64,000 bases of DNA. Source: Lytechinus pictus. Lineage: Eukaryota; Echinodermata; Echinoidea; Temnopleuroida; Toxopneustidae. The notes below the pieces were generated by a model. It made no database searches. It saw only the letters and a list, made by a program, of their open reading frames with translations, and had not been told where the DNA came from. This document shows positions 43,008 to 55,748 of the stretch, in pieces. The stretch spans positions 36,140,001 through 36,204,000 of the forward strand of contig NC_087246.1 in NCBI RefSeq assembly GCF_037042905.1. Direction: 5' to 3'. Positions within the stretch are counted from its first letter, which is position 1. Each line of letters starts with the position of its first letter. The position numbers were made by a program, and so were the translations under genes.

Positions 43008-46000
43008 TTAAGCAGTCAAAAGGAGGGCATGAAAATGATTCCGTGCATTTTCATGCCCTCGTGAGTCATGGCTCATGTTCAGGCATTAAACAATGTCTGG
43101 GGGTACGGGTATTGTGATCATTATCTAGATCTACGGAAGATCTTGAAATAGTTTTTGAAATATTTCACAGTCTAATTTCAAGGCGTTATCTAATGTGTCT
43201 GAAATAATCAACTTGCTATTCAATTGAAAATAACCTGATTGTAAAATTGAATAATTTATCCTTTAAATTGATATGAAATTGTAAATAAAATACAAAAGTA
43301 TAATTATATTAGACCTACCGTTTTAGCCTTTAGACCGCTTTCAATTTTACGATCCGACATTATTTATTTTTTGTTATCCTTGCAAGTTCAGTCTAGTCAG
43401 AGCTTGAACGAGATTAGACGGAGGCTCCTTTCGCAATTTCCTACCCGAGCTGCTGATTTACTGGTTTTCTCTTATTTTCTTAGTAAGTCAGTTGTTTTAT
43501 ATATATATTTTTTCAGTCATTGTCCAACTACGCTGATCTAGCTCATGAGTTGCGATTGATATTGTATTATTATAAGAAATATAACTTTGTCGGGTCCTCT
43601 CCTAATTCCTGCTCATTCGCACTGGATTGCAGAGCGGTGCAGCTGCAGTGTGGCCCGCGCCCCCAGCACCTTGGCAATGGCTCGCCTTCAAAGTTGGCGC
43701 TGGTTGTTGCTCTCCGAATGCCGCACTGGTCGGTCGTCGGATACTTGTGGCTAACCATGGCTGGGACTGACTGGGAGCTTGGCTAATCAACTCGGCGTGA
43801 TGCATGTGGGGTCAGAGCGTATGTCTAGTAATCAATGGTAATAGCTTCCCAGGGAGGGGGCGAATGCACGAAACGTCGAAAGGGTCCTTCCAATTCTCGC
43901 TAATCAGAACCGCAATGACATGGGATTGAAAAGGGGGCCGTCTAGTTAGCTAGCTCTATAGTATAAGACTATATATATCTTTCATATGCATAAATTCTAA
44001 ATTTTTGTTTGCTTTTTTTTTCATATCAAATCTGAGCAGATGTTGGTTATAAATTTGTGTTTACTTACTAATTTTATTTTTTCTTGTTAGCTGCATGTTC
44101 CATGACTTTTTCCAATATCATAGTATCTCGTTCGTATTGATGCACTGTCGATCGTAGACTGCTCTAAGTAATCACGGTAACCTTGCGCACTTTATACCTT
44201 GAGGCTAGCCATCGACGATCATCCACAATACACCACACCTCAAATTTCGATCAAAGGCGCAGATGAGATTGAAATTCGGCAAATCAGGCCCATATTTCCG
44301 TCAGAAAATATATCAATTGTTAATGCAAAACTACGTGTAAACCTCTGTCTAAGTTACAATGTTATGAGATAACACATTTTAAAAAGAATGATTTTGTCTA
44401 GAACCTACTTTAATGGAGGAATGTTTGCAGGTAAGTTATCGAAAATGTGTTTCACATGGCGACAGACAGACACAAAAGACGTTTTTTGCAAAGACCCTTT
44501 CTTCTAATCAGCCCCATGACATGTATATATTATCAAACATTTGCTTTCTTTTCTTCCGTAACAAAAATTCTATTAAATCGTATTTCAACATTTCTAATAT
44601 TGAGTAGATGGGCAATTTCACGGTCAGTCATATTACACTTTTATGTGACTTTTCTAATACTTGGTGGTGTCAGTTTTACAGGGGCGAGTCATTCTGTCAA
44701 GTTTATACTGTCAAATTATCTTGACAAGTGAGGCTTTAAAACAATACCTAAAGAATGGTTGTAGGCTGTATATTATGGATGCTATGATGTCCCAATAATC
44801 GGTTAGTCGCATTACACAAAAAGGACATGGAAAAAAGTGACTGATTACTTTTTATTAGTTCTTTCAAATCAAAACACCAATTTCAATACCTGCAAATCAT
44901 TACTTCCATATATAGAAGTCTCAAATAAGACATTTGAATTTGGGAAGCAACTTTGAGTTTCTCTTTTGGACGGAAAAACTCTGGTCAGTCGCATTAAACT
45001 TTATTCGGCACCACAAATTTGACATTTTTTAACCTTTCCCGCAACTTGTATTTGAAAATTTTCTTTTAATGTAGTAAACTGGGTTTGGGTTGTAGTATGG
45101 GTTGGGGTTCTAGTACTCAGTCAGGACATGCAACCATAGACAGGAAGTAGGGGTGGGTCAGCCATTTATTGAAAGCCGGGTAGAACATACAAAACAAGGA
45201 AAAACCCCTGTAAATAAGGGAATAATATTGATTGATTGATTCTTTATTTCCATGCAAAAGATAAATCATACAACAGAAAATATATTGACAAAAAAAATAT
45301 TTCACGGTAAAATAACAATCAACAATCATTGCATGGGAGGGGACAGTCATAAGCACAAAGGCTTGAAAAAGGACGCCCCTCAAGAAAGACTATGTATACA
45401 ATGAATGAATGATCACGTGATTATGATATCATATCTTGATAAATTATATTTCATTAATCATTAAATCCTATTTCATTAATCGAATGCATGATAATATATG
45501 TAATCATGGATTTACCGTAATTCAATAACCTGTAGAAATTATACAACAAAAATTGCATGCAAATGTACAAAATTCATTTCTTGCTCATAAGGCTTTAACA
45601 TTACTAAGAAGAATTATTGATCACTTTTCAATGAAGTCTGAATTATTACAAAAATATATATTCCAATTAACCAATGGTAATAATAACAATAATACAGCAC
45701 TGATTAAATCATTCCTTTTAAGCACATTATGATATCATAATACTTAAACAGTTATTGCCTTATTATGTAAATCATAACAAAATAACCATAAGTTGGCCAT
45801 GCTACCAACTAACTCACCCTACTATTGGCCAAGAGATAACAGGGTACATCCACCAAGTCACCCTCCGGAGATTTCACTTTGCATCGCTCATACATGGTAC
45901 GTCAAATGAAATTCCCTAAAAATTGACACAACAAAATTAGCTAGTACGGTTTTTCCTAAAACTCATCTAATTTAATCGACTCTGAATTTCTAAGACTACT

Positions 46001-47137
46001 ACTACCACTCGCCAAATATAATCAAAATAAATAAAGTTCATTCACTTTCTACGTACAGCGAATGGGGGGTATACAAAACTGATCATGACAAAATACTGAA
46101 AAGAAAATCAACTTCATTTAATATACTCGATCTCATAGAAAATAAACATAATACAATTTCATTTTATAAACTGATCATAAGAAATCTTCTCTTTTATAAT
46201 GTGAAATTGACTATAACAATAACATGAAGCATATAACGATCTTGTACCAGATATACAAAATTGAATTGACATTCAACCCTACTCTCTGTAATAATGTTTT
46301 TCTTAAGAATGATATCAACGTAGTCAAAATCTTAGCTTCTAAACTGACAAACGATATATATTAGATTCAAACTTACATGCCTACTTGTCGAGCATGACTT
46401 GCAAGAACGAACATGTAGCCCTAACGTGCACTGTCATCACCAATCGCTTTCTGATTTATCCTCCCGCCGTAACAACAAAACGCTTGTTCTTTCACGCCAC
46501 CTACATGTGAACGCTATCTGATATAAATATCCTTCCACAACATCACAAATATTTATGACATATTACTAGATTTAGTATCAATGAAAAAGTATAATGAAAA
46601 CAACTGGTTTTAACACAAAAGTCATACACATGTACTTAGCTATAAATCTGAGGAACTAATTTTTTTTTTTTTGGGGTAACAACATCATTGCCATTACGTA
46701 ACAGGTGAGTAAACAACGGAAAATATCGACCAAAAAGAAATACACTTTCGCTTTAAATTCTCGTAAGGTGTTTCCTAAGAAATAATGATTTTGCAAGAAA
46801 ATTCAATTCCCCACATTAATATGATGTAAATAATGACCAGATTATCCAACTGAAAATTTAAAAAAATAAACAATAGTTCTGTTCAATTGAAATTCATTGA
46901 AAAAAAAATGTAGTCCCATGTATATAATTTTCTGTATGGTTCGGATTCTTCTATAAGGAGATGCGGAAGAAAAACATATTGAGGCTAATTTATGAACTTC
47001 CATATGAGTTTGAACAGAAAATGTTGATTCAGATTTGAAATAGAGCTAATATTAATTTGTTGAAAAATGTCTGCTTTTGCTTGGAATCGCCCCAGATACA
47101 TGTATTTTTACTTCGATTACTTGTCTCTATTTTTCAG
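43008..47137. other. intergenic upstream of NUDT6; one GC-rich patch
   Basis: 43604-43805 is distinctly GC-rich against an AT-rich background and has short ORFs on both strands without recognisable products. The rest shows no gene. A noncoding NUDT6 first exon must lie somewhere upstream, because 47138 begins with a splice acceptor. Confidence 0.4.
45225..45383 (-). repeat. probable LINE 3' tail
   Basis: On the minus strand TGCATGGAAATAAAGAATC runs into AATCAATCAATCAAT, the short tandem tail that ends many CR1/L2-like elements. No ORF remains. Confidence 0.45.
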
Positions 47138-47306
47138 TTTGACATTGTCTTGATTTTCTGCTGAGCAACCCAGACACCTTCAGAAATGGAAGAAGAAAAT
47201 GGTCCAAAGATCTTTACTGGCTCCTCTGATGTATTTTGTGGAATCACAGTAGAAACAGAGTCACAGAACTGGAACACAATGGATGAATTTAAAACAATAC
47301 TGACAG
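47138..47306 (+). CDS. NUDT6: NUDT6 exon with start codon
   Basis: The acceptor CTATTTTTCAG ends at 47137, so 48 nt of spliced 5' UTR precede ATG 47186. The exon encodes MEEENGPKIFTGSSDVFCGI and then TVETESQNW and FKTILT, phase 1. The donor is ACAG|GTAATG. Confidence 0.82.
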
Positions 47307-50300
47307 GTAATGTTTAATGCAGATTTTGCCGTATTAATGCATTGATCAAATGCGTTAATTCACACTTTCCCCAAATAAGTCATCATGTTTTAGAATTTAT
47401 AAATTGCATGTGAAGCCATTGAATTATTTTTTTCATTGGGTTAGGCACACAATGGGTGGTTTCGGACATTGGGTCAGATGCATAAAAAAGTAGCAATCGC
47501 TTCAAGCACAAGCAATTGCTAGCCAAACAAATGGTCATTCCTTAGCAATTGCTTTATTTTGAATGCATAAACCCTTTGCTTGTGCTTGAACCCTTTTATT
47601 GCCTTCAGAAAACAATTGCTAGCGGTTTGAACAATAACGACGTCATGCTGGTGCAAACACGACTCACAGAACAAAGGCTGGACTCGAATGCAGAGTTTTG
47701 GCAGTGCAAAATACCCCTACTCTCATGTAACATCTTATCCTTTGACGTGACGGTGGTGTCAAATTATTCCTTGAACTTGTTTCTAATTAATAAATTTATA
47801 TTCGGTTTGCACTCACTAGGAAGAAAATGTGTTCATGTAGGGTTCTGTACACCTTGGAGTTCTCTCTTAGGTACATAAACATGATCATGGAACGCGAACA
47901 CCCTGATCAAGCAAACACTCAGCTGCTCTGACAGCGCTTGAAAAACCCAAACAAATGCTTAAACGCACAGGCTAAATGTTTGCTTGATGCATACGCTTTT
48001 TATCAATAGCTTAATCTTCAAGAAAATGCTACCAGGCAATCAGCAATTGCTTGAGCTTACTAGCAAAAGCATTTGCTAGCTCATTTTTGTGCATACGGAA
48101 CCAAGCAAAAGCCTAGCAAAAGCAATTGCTACTTTTATGCATCTGACCCAATGCCATCACTCGTGATGGATATTGCTGAAAATCATTAGTGATTATCACT
48201 TGAAGTCTACAACCATCCTCTCTGTGTTGAGTCTTTGCAACAGATAATATGCTCCAAAGAATGAAGTCTTTGAAATATCCCAACCCAAATAATACTTCAT
48301 TCCATTTACCGTATGTATGATCTGTTTTTTGTTATAATCTTGTGGATTTTTTTATTCACCAAAGTGCTAACAAACTGTAATTGTGAGCATAATTGTGTGA
48401 GGTACACTATTGATGGAAATTTAGAAATGTAGCCTGCAAATTCTCTTTTAGAAAAAAAATATTGAAAGAATTCACTTTAGCTAAATTAGGCCTACCGAGG
48501 TAAAAAATGACTGTGTTCATGGTGAAGTATGATACATCATACAGGAATGTCAGTTTTCTAGCAAATCTGATCTTTCTAGCGCAAAGTTTTTGTATCAATC
48601 ACTACATGGCAAAGGCCAAATAAGATCAATTTTGACCATCAACCAACCATAATTGTTCTTTTTTATTTGCTATCCATCACAAACTTTTGTGTTTCATGGC
48701 CCTTCTTGTCACAATCATACTGAATAACTAACTTTGAAGCTTTTGGGTCATGCATACTATCTGTTTTATATGGAAAAGTACAGTATACACACACAAGGAA
48801 TGGTGATGTACTGAATGACCATTAACATCAATCTGTTTCAGAATGCACTCTACAAATGCTGCAAGACTTGACATTTTCTTGTTATTTCAGTGCATTCTTG
48901 ATTGCTGAAATAGATGAAATGATTGTCGAGTACAGACATGGCCTGATTTTTGTTGTTGTTGATATTTTGTTTCTTTAGATTCGCTTGATCACTGGAAGGA
49001 GACTGGCAAGAGAGGTATCTGGATCAAAATACCCTTACACCAGGCTGACCTTGTTGGCATTGTTGCTAAGGTGATGCCTTGACACTCTTTGTTCCTTCAC
49101 CAATCGCTCCCACGGTAGATCAGGGTCCTGGGTCCCGTTGCATAAAAGTTACCATTATTGTAACTCTGACTGTCAATGGTAGCTTTCCTGAAATCCTTGA
49201 TTTTGATTGGCTGTTCATCAGCATTACCATGGTAGTTAGTTACCATTGGATGTCAAAGTTACTATTATGGTAACTTTGCCATCCAATGGTAACTATCATG
49301 GTAACAGTGGCCAACAACCAATCAAAAGGAAAGATTTCTTAGAAGTTGTCAGTGGATGGCAAAGTTACCATAACAGTAATATTTATGAAACGTAACTCTC
49401 CACAAATATGAAAACCCAAGACCTCAAAGGTTATGCTAACCCCAATTTCAATCCCATAGCTCGTATCATTCTGATCAACAGCAAATCAAAGCCAAAACCC
49501 CAAATTTTCAGAGAAAGACATGAAATATAGTAGGGGGTGGGGGAATGTTGTATCTCCTAATTCTGTGTGGAAGTGTTTCATTAAAAAAAATCAATAACCT
49601 CACATTTTAAGCATTGATCTCTTATATCCCTATAAAGTTAAGAAGAAAACCCCCAAACAAAAGTCTGGCGATCTTGATACAGATGAATGAGAAATCACTC
49701 TCCTAAGTATTCAAAATCCATTGGTCAAGGGTCATATATTCTAGAACAGCAGAGAAACTATGCTGAAGATGCCCTCGAAGAAGTATAGAAATTGGGTTTT
49801 TAGTACTCGTTTCCTTCTGCCAACCGCTCATTTTAATTGGTGGCACATTCTGGTTATATGGGATTCTTGGGATGAGAATATTGTTCTGTGTAATGTTGCA
49901 GTATCATTTATGAGGGTATCTGCATTTGCTGTCAATTTCTCTGTATTTGCTTACACGATATTTTTGACTATTGGATTTGATTTGATTTTTTCATGCTTAT
50001 GATACCTGTCTGTCATGCACATGCAGTATTTCAAATGTCAATTAATGCTTGTGTTATGTACGATGTTTAAGTGTCAGTTATTCATTTATTTATCCATTCA
50101 TTCATTCATTCATACATTCATTCATTCATTCATTCATTCATTCATATACATAGAATATGTTTATTCATATATCTCTTATTTCTTTCTTCCTTTCTTCCTT
50201 TCTTCCTTCCTTCCTTTCTTCCTTCCTTCATTTATTTATTTTGTTTCATCATTGCTTTTCCATGGGTTGCATTAACAGCTTATTGCTGTAATATTTCTAT

Positions 50301-53300
50301 TACATTACCTTCTTTACATTTCTATTCTTTGTCTATTTCATTTAAATTGTTGTTTATATGTGTATGTATTTTTCTTCAAGTGCCATGAGTACCTAAAGGT
50401 GGATCTGTGTGTGGCCACCCTTATTAGTATAATTTCATTATAAGTTGAAGTATGATCTGGAACATCTAGTTATGTTCCACACGTAACTCCTCATTGTTGC
50501 CTGCTATCAAAATTTGATCATCCTCCATTTTGACCTGCACTGACACGTTTATTTCCTCGCTTGCTTTGCCATTTCTTTCACGTACCCCAGCTTGGCTTTG
50601 TGTTCCACCATGCTCAACCAAGTTATGTGATGATGACAAGATGGCTTCCTGAAGATGAACCCAATATGCTGCCAGGCTTTGCTACACATTACATTGGTAA
50701 ATGCACAGGTGCACTCTTTTCTTATGCTACAGTTACACCAATGAAACCACCTGCAGACTGAAAGAAACTGTTAGTACTGTCAATGAAATACGATTGGTCA
50801 GTTTGGATTCGGTATTGTTGATGTGACTGTAGCATCATTCATTTTGGCCACGCAATAGAGCTTTTATAATCAGGGGAGTGTTTCATAAAGAGTTCAGTAG
50901 GACTTAGAGTCGCACTTAAATGCCGACGCGTACATGATATGCAACGTGCAATCTTATTGATCAATACGCAGTTGTGCAGTGTGCACGTCCGCTTGGTATA
51001 ATCTGACCAATGCGGTGATGTCTTTTATACCGCATGCAAATATGCATTTATGTGCGACTCTATGTCATACTGAAATCTTTGTGAAACACCCCCCTGGTGG
51101 AAGTGGGTTTATATCTTGCTTTAGATTCCAACTGTTCATTTATGACAGTGGTTGATACTTTTCTGCCAAAATACTGCAAATGAAGACCATTCTATCTCTC
51201 AATATTTGCTTAGTGTTTTCATTTGCATTATGTAAAATTTGTCATTTTTGTAGTGCACTTTGTATTAAAGTCAATTGACTCCAGGTGCCCTTTATCATAA
51301 GTGTCTGGATATAGTGTTTGAATTGCATTAATCTTTTGGAGATCTTTGTGCCATGTTGGGCAAATCGTAGGCTGCACATTGTTAAGCATACCCAGCATAG
51401 CAGCGGCTTATGGGTTCGGCATGGGTTCTTTTTTTTCGTGGGTGGTGTATATCTCGACAGGGGGATAAAATTTTTAGATTAAATTTTGGGTGCATTATGA
51501 AGCTGACCTCTTTGTATATAATGTTATATTGATTGATGTCTTGTGATTCTTGTTATTTGTAATTCATGTTCATTTTAGTTTGTAACTGCGAGTCAATGAT
51601 TTTAAGTAAAATATTTAATTCATCTGTTACAGGTGTCGGTGGCTTTGTTTTGAATGAAAATAATGAGCTGTTAGTTATTCAAGAGTTGTATGCAAACAAA
51701 CGGCAATGGAAACTACCAGGAGGAGCCGCAGACCCAAGTAAGTATATATTTTAATTAAAAATGTACTTTTTTACAGCTACAAGTGGTTTTGTAATACTAA
51801 CTCTTTGATACTTAATAACTAATGGCTTTTAAAAACCCCTTGGTAATATATAGTCGATCGGGCCATTGGAGCCATTGTGGAAGAATCATCATTTCTCTTA
51901 TTGCATACGTGTATACTTCATGACAATATGCCAATTATTATATCGTATATTTTAATTGTGGGATAACAACTAATCAATATTCCAAACTTATTAAAATATA
52001 AGTACATGGTTTCAATAGAAACACCAATCGGCATTAGGTGGTGGAATGTTCTCGGGCGGAATCGAATTATAATACATCAAACCATGTCATTTAATCTTTA
52101 AAAGCTATATAACTTTGCCTTTGGATGAAGTGATGTGATCATAAACATATCCAACCATTATGCGAGTTAATCCATTGCTCTTCATCCAGTTACAACAAAG
52201 CTAAAATTGGTTTCTATTGATATAGATTTGAAGAACATATCTTGTCACTTAATATTCTTGTAGAGGAAGATATACCAGACGCTGTTAGGCGTGAAGTCCT
52301 TGAAGAGACGGGGATATCTGCAGAGTTCAAGTCCATCTGCTGTTTTCGTCACTTGCATCAATTTCGCTTTGGCAGATCCGACATCTACTTTGTGTGCCAT
52401 CTGCAACCTTTGACCTCGGAGATCAAGATGGACCCCAAAGAAATAGCAGCATGCACATGGATGCCCGTAAGTTGTCGCAACTCTCAATTAACCAGTTTTA
52501 TCAGAGCTAATGAAATTAAAACTTCTCAAGTATGCGAGCCAAAAGGATGGTGTTTCATAAAACTGTTCAGAAATTACACATGACTTTGGCAGATCCCAAA
52601 AGAGGGGGGGGGGGGCATAAAAAGTGCTGTGTATTGTGTGATCATTGAACTATTGAGGGGAATATCAGATGGCCTCTTGCAATTCATGGATATTTCATAT
52701 ATTTAGGGTGATAGGAGACCGATTAAAAATTACTATTACAACTGATTTTATCTTTACATGTAGGGGTATGCTGATATATGTAGGGCAAGCAGTTAGACCA
52801 TAATTTGGGTTACTAAGGGCAAAAGCCCCCCCCCCCCCCCCCACCGTCCCCTCTACAATCCACTTTGGTACACTTCCAAGTCGGAATGTGCCGTATATCT
52901 TTAAGTTCAGTAAGTTTAAATTATACTATTTTTTAGACCAAGAATTCAATTCTTGATGTCAAGAGTCATTTAGAAATAATTTGTTAGTTTTTAAATTATA
53001 TTTTTTCATTATTTTAATTAAGCAATCTGTGATATAAAGAATGTAATTTGTGATATAAAGAAATATGATTGAATGATAAAACGTTTTAACACACATATTA
53101 ACCAAGCGTACTCTGCTGGAACTGTCCCAGGCCCTGTTGCATTGAAGTTACTTATACTGTAATTTTATCATCCAATGAGGTCTTCCATGGAATCCTAGAA
53201 TTTGATTGGCTGTTGGGCCCTATTTCTATTGTAGTTACCATTGGATAGCAAAGTTAACATGATAGCAGTTTTCATGCAACCGGGCCCAGGTGTGACAATC

Positions 53301-53581
53301 CCTATACTTAAGTCTTTCATTGTCCCTCTTTTCAACAGATCAAGGATTACCTGGAGCATCCTGATGTCAGTGAAGGCAACAGGTACTTTGCCAGGCAATG
53401 CCTCACTGTTCTATCTAAAGACTGTAAGGTGAATCTTCGTCCAGAGAAAAACAACAAGGTGCTAGTATACTCCATCCTTCCCAAATCTGTGGCCACTACA
53501 TCAGAAACCTCTTCCACTGACGATGAACACAGAGAAAGCGCGAGTGACAGCATGGAGAAATTGTCGCTTGGAAAGAGTTGA
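47186..53581 (+). CDS. NUDT6: Nudix hydrolase, NUDT6 type, six coding exons
   Basis: The gene joins 47186-47306, 48979-49070, 50591-50696, 51633-51737, 52264-52466 and 53339-53581: 870 nt, 289 residues plus stop (human NUDT6 is slightly longer). The N-terminal part (CGITVETE, TGKRGIWIKIPL, LGFVFHHAQ, LPGFATHYIGVGGFV) matches the NUDT6-specific leader domain. The Nudix fold follows with WKLPGGAADP, then EDIPDAVRREVLEETGI. The Nudix box GX5EX7REVLEETGI is complete and is assembled across the exon 4/5 junction. Nudix enzymes cleave nucleoside diphosphates linked to another group; the substrate of NUDT6 is not settled. An in-frame TGA at 47162 fixes the start at 47186. The C-terminal 40 residues are Ser/Glu-rich and have no vertebrate match I know. 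Confidence 0.93.
47467..48153. mobile_element. 687-bp MITE in NUDT6 intron
   Basis: CATTGGGTCAGATGCATAAA at the left is matched in inverse by TTTATGCATCTGACCCAATG at the right. Many AGCAATTGCT palindromes lie between. Confidence 0.9.
48979..49070 (+). CDS. NUDT6: NUDT6 exon 2
   Basis: The acceptor GTTTCTTTAG precedes the exon. It encodes DSLDHWKETGKRGIWIKIPL and then HQADLVGIVAK before the donor AAG|GTGATG. It corresponds to the NUDT6 segment reading WLHIPI in vertebrates. Confidence 0.9.
49129..49392. mobile_element. palindromic MITE, GTTACCAT family
   Basis: GGGTCCCGTTGCATAAAAGT at the left faces ATATTTATGAAACGTAACTC at the right. Multiple internal GTTACCAT/ATGGTAAC inverted copies occur. 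It is related to 53127-53289. Confidence 0.7.
50091..50240 (+). repeat. (ATTC)n and (CTTC/TTCC)n microsatellites
   Basis: An ATTC run at about 50091-50148 is followed by a CTTC/CTTT run to about 50240. ORFs across it are artefacts. Confidence 0.9.
50591..50696 (+). CDS. NUDT6: NUDT6 exon 3
   Basis: The acceptor TTTCACGTACCCCAG precedes CTTGGC. The exon encodes LGFVFHHAQPSYVMMTRWLP and then LPGFATHYI, phase 1, before the donor TTG|GTAAAT. LGFxFHHA and LPGxAxH are family landmarks. Confidence 0.92.
50871..51096. mobile_element. MITE with GTGTTTCATAAAG ends
   Basis: CAGGGGAGTGTTTCATAAAG at the left is matched by CTTTGTGAAACACCCCCCTG at the right. Inner arms are TTAGAGTCGCAC and GTGCGACTCTA. 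It lies in NUDT6 intron 3. Confidence 0.85.
51633..51737 (+). CDS. NUDT6: NUDT6 exon 4 (start of Nudix domain)
   Basis: The acceptor CTGTTACAG precedes the exon. It encodes GVGGFVLNENNELLVIQELY and then RQWKLPGGAADP plus one base. The donor is CCAA|GTAAGT. The first glycine of the Nudix box is here. Confidence 0.93.
52264..52466 (+). CDS. NUDT6: NUDT6 exon 5 (Nudix box)
   Basis: The acceptor TATTCTTGTAG precedes the exon. It encodes EDIPDAVRREVLEETGI, completing the Nudix box, followed by CCFRHLHQFRFGRSDIYFVC and CTWMP. The donor is CCC|GTAAGT. The metal-binding REVLEE core is intact. Confidence 0.95.
53127..53289. mobile_element. palindromic MITE just upstream of the last NUDT6 exon
   Basis: CCCAGGCCCTGTTGCAT at the left faces ATGCAACCGGGCCCAGG at the right, 50 bp before the exon 6 acceptor. 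Confidence 0.75.
53339..53581 (+). CDS. NUDT6: NUDT6 exon 6, terminal
   Basis: The acceptor CTTTTCAACAG precedes the exon. It encodes IKDYLEHPDVSEGNRYFARQ and then KVNLRPEKNNKVLVYSILP and a Ser/Thr/Glu-rich end, with TGA at 53579-53581. Confidence 0.92.
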   Translation: MKDYLEHPDVSEGNRYFARQCLTVLSKDCKVNLRPEKNNKVLVYSILPKSVATTSETSSTDDEHRESASDSMEKLSLGKS

Positions 53582-53754
53582 TGATTACCACAATTCATAT
53601 GTAAAACTGATCAAGTTATAGTTTTCAGTATTCATCTATGTAAAATATATGCCCATTCCTACGAGACATTTGTTTCATATTACCAATCAGAAATCCTTTT
53701 TTTTAACGAATTTCATATTTCATTGTCTTTCCTAGTGAACAACTGACCATGGCA

Positions 53755-53760
53755 AATAAA
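53755..53760 (+). promoter_or_regulatory. NUDT6 poly(A) signal
   Basis: AATAAA lies 174 bp after the stop codon and is the nearest canonical signal. Confidence 0.6.
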
Positions 53761-54540
53761 AGTGCACTTTGGCATTTTGTCTGTCAAGTACTTTTTAATC
53801 TGGTTTGTAAAGAATGCTCAGGTAATGTGAAAATATCAACCTTCAACACATGGGCCTTCAAGCCCATCTCCAGTTTAAATACCAATATGAATATTTATCT
53901 CTGATTAGATATATAATGAAAATGTTTGCTTTTCATACAAAGGTACATTTTGCAATCTGAGATCTGATATTACTCCCATCTTTTCCAGAAAATCTCATTT
54001 AGTTTTTGCAATTAGTGCAAGGAATTTTTTTCCCAAATAAAAGTCAAAGTCATTTTTTTAAACCTAATTAAGATAGTGCAATACATTTTTTATACCCTAA
54101 TTGGCCCTACCTTCTAGTCATAAAATCTCACAGATATGTAGTTTATGGGAAAGAATGAACACATAACCAGGATTCAAATCTTTGACCAAAGGACTACTAG
54201 TATTGTAGTCCTTACTTTACTTTCATGTTTATCTATCTTCATATGGAAGTTTTCCCTTTGCCTTTATATTGACTAGTTCAAAAATAAGAACTTGTATTCA
54301 AGGTCTTTGGCAAACAAAATTTTGGAATTTAGAGGGATTGTGAACATCATCGAAAGAAGGAATTCCGATTGTGATCGAATGTGAAGTCTACTATTTATAA
54401 CTCTTTCTTGTGTAATAATACCTAACCTTTTTGATGTAATTGAAGCCTTCAAGTTTCTAATAAAGCAGCGAATCATGAAATCAGTGGGCAGACCATGTAG
54501 CCCAGTGCAGCTGTGTAGAATGTGTCTGTCAGAAGAATTC

Positions 54541-55645
54541 TTCACAGTATGGTGGTACCTTATCACCTTCACAGTATGCTGGTACCCTATCACCTTCACT
54601 GTATGGTTGTACCTATCACCTTCACTGTATGGTGGTACCCTATCACCTTCACTGTGTGGTGGTACCCTATCACCTTCACTGTGTGGTGGTACCTTTTCAC
54701 ATTCACTATATGGTGGTGCCCTATCACCTTCACTAGTTGGTGGTACCCACTCACATTCACTATATTGTGGTACCCTATCACCTTCACTGTTTGGTGATAC
54801 CTTATTACATCTGTATGGTGGAACCCTATCACCTTCACTGTATGGTGGTACCCTATCACCTTCACCCTATGGTTGTACCTTATCACCATCACTGAATGGT
54901 GGTACCCTATTACCTTCACTTTGTGGTTGTACCCTATCACCTTCACTGTATGGTGGTACCTTATCACCTTCACTGTATGGTGGTACCCTTTCACCTTCAC
55001 TGTGTGGTGGTACCCTATCACCTTCACTATATTGTGGTACCCTATCTCCTTCACTGTTTGGTGATACCTTATTACATCTGTATGGTGGTACCTTATCACC
55101 ATCACTGAATGGTGGTACCCTATCACCTTCACTGTATGGTGGTACCCTAATCAGCTTCACTGTATGGTGGTACCCTACCAACTTCACTGTATGGTGGTAC
55201 CCTTTATCACCTTCACTGTTTGGTGATACCTTATCACCTTCACAGTATGATGGTACCTTATCACCTTCACTGTATGGTGGTACCTATCACCTTCACTGTA
55301 TGGTGGTACCTTATCACCTGCACTGTATGGTGATACCCTTTCACCTTAACTGTATGGTGGTACCCTACCACCTTCACTGTGTGGTGGTACCCTATCACCT
55401 TCACTGTGTGGTGGTACCTTATCACCTTCACTATATGGTGGTGCCCTCTCACCTTCACTATATTGTGGTACCCTATCACCTTCACTGTTTGGTGATACCT
55501 TATTACATCTGTATGGTGGTACCCTATCACCTTCACTGTATGGTGGTACCTTATCACCGTCACTGAATGGTGGTACCCTATCACCTACACTGTATAATGG
55601 TACCTTATCTTCACTGTATGATTGTACCCTCTCACCTTTGCCTTA
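54541..55645. repeat. 27-bp minisatellite array 1, about 40 units
   Basis: The unit is TATCACC, about 10 bases (TTCACTGTAT), GGTGGTA, CCC. The length 27 is a multiple of three and lacks stops in several frames. This explains ORFs of 363 and 178 codons here, with 9-residue repeats such as LSPSLYGGT and VKVIGYHHT on opposite strands. A higher-order marker (CTTATTACATCTGTATGG) recurs at about 54802, 55070 and 55501. Confidence 0.95.
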
Positions 55646-55748
55646 TCACAAAATCCCAGATGTCTTGATAAATAATTTATCTCTTGTCTTGGCTAAGCTT
55701 GGGACATCTTAAAGGATGGTAATCAGGTTATCACCCACTGGGACGAAT

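Noticed and set aside
43520..43805. ORFs of 88 and 67 codons in the GC-rich patch
   Set aside because: They are open on both strands owing to composition, with no family features.
52245..52487. 80-codon minus-strand ORF
   Set aside because: It is the antisense of NUDT6 exon 5.
54475..55584. Long ORFs on both strands (363 codons plus; 178, 106 and 105 codons minus) with 9-residue repeats
   Set aside because: They arise because the minisatellite unit is 27 bp, a multiple of three without stops. ORFs occur in parallel on both strands and end where the array ends.
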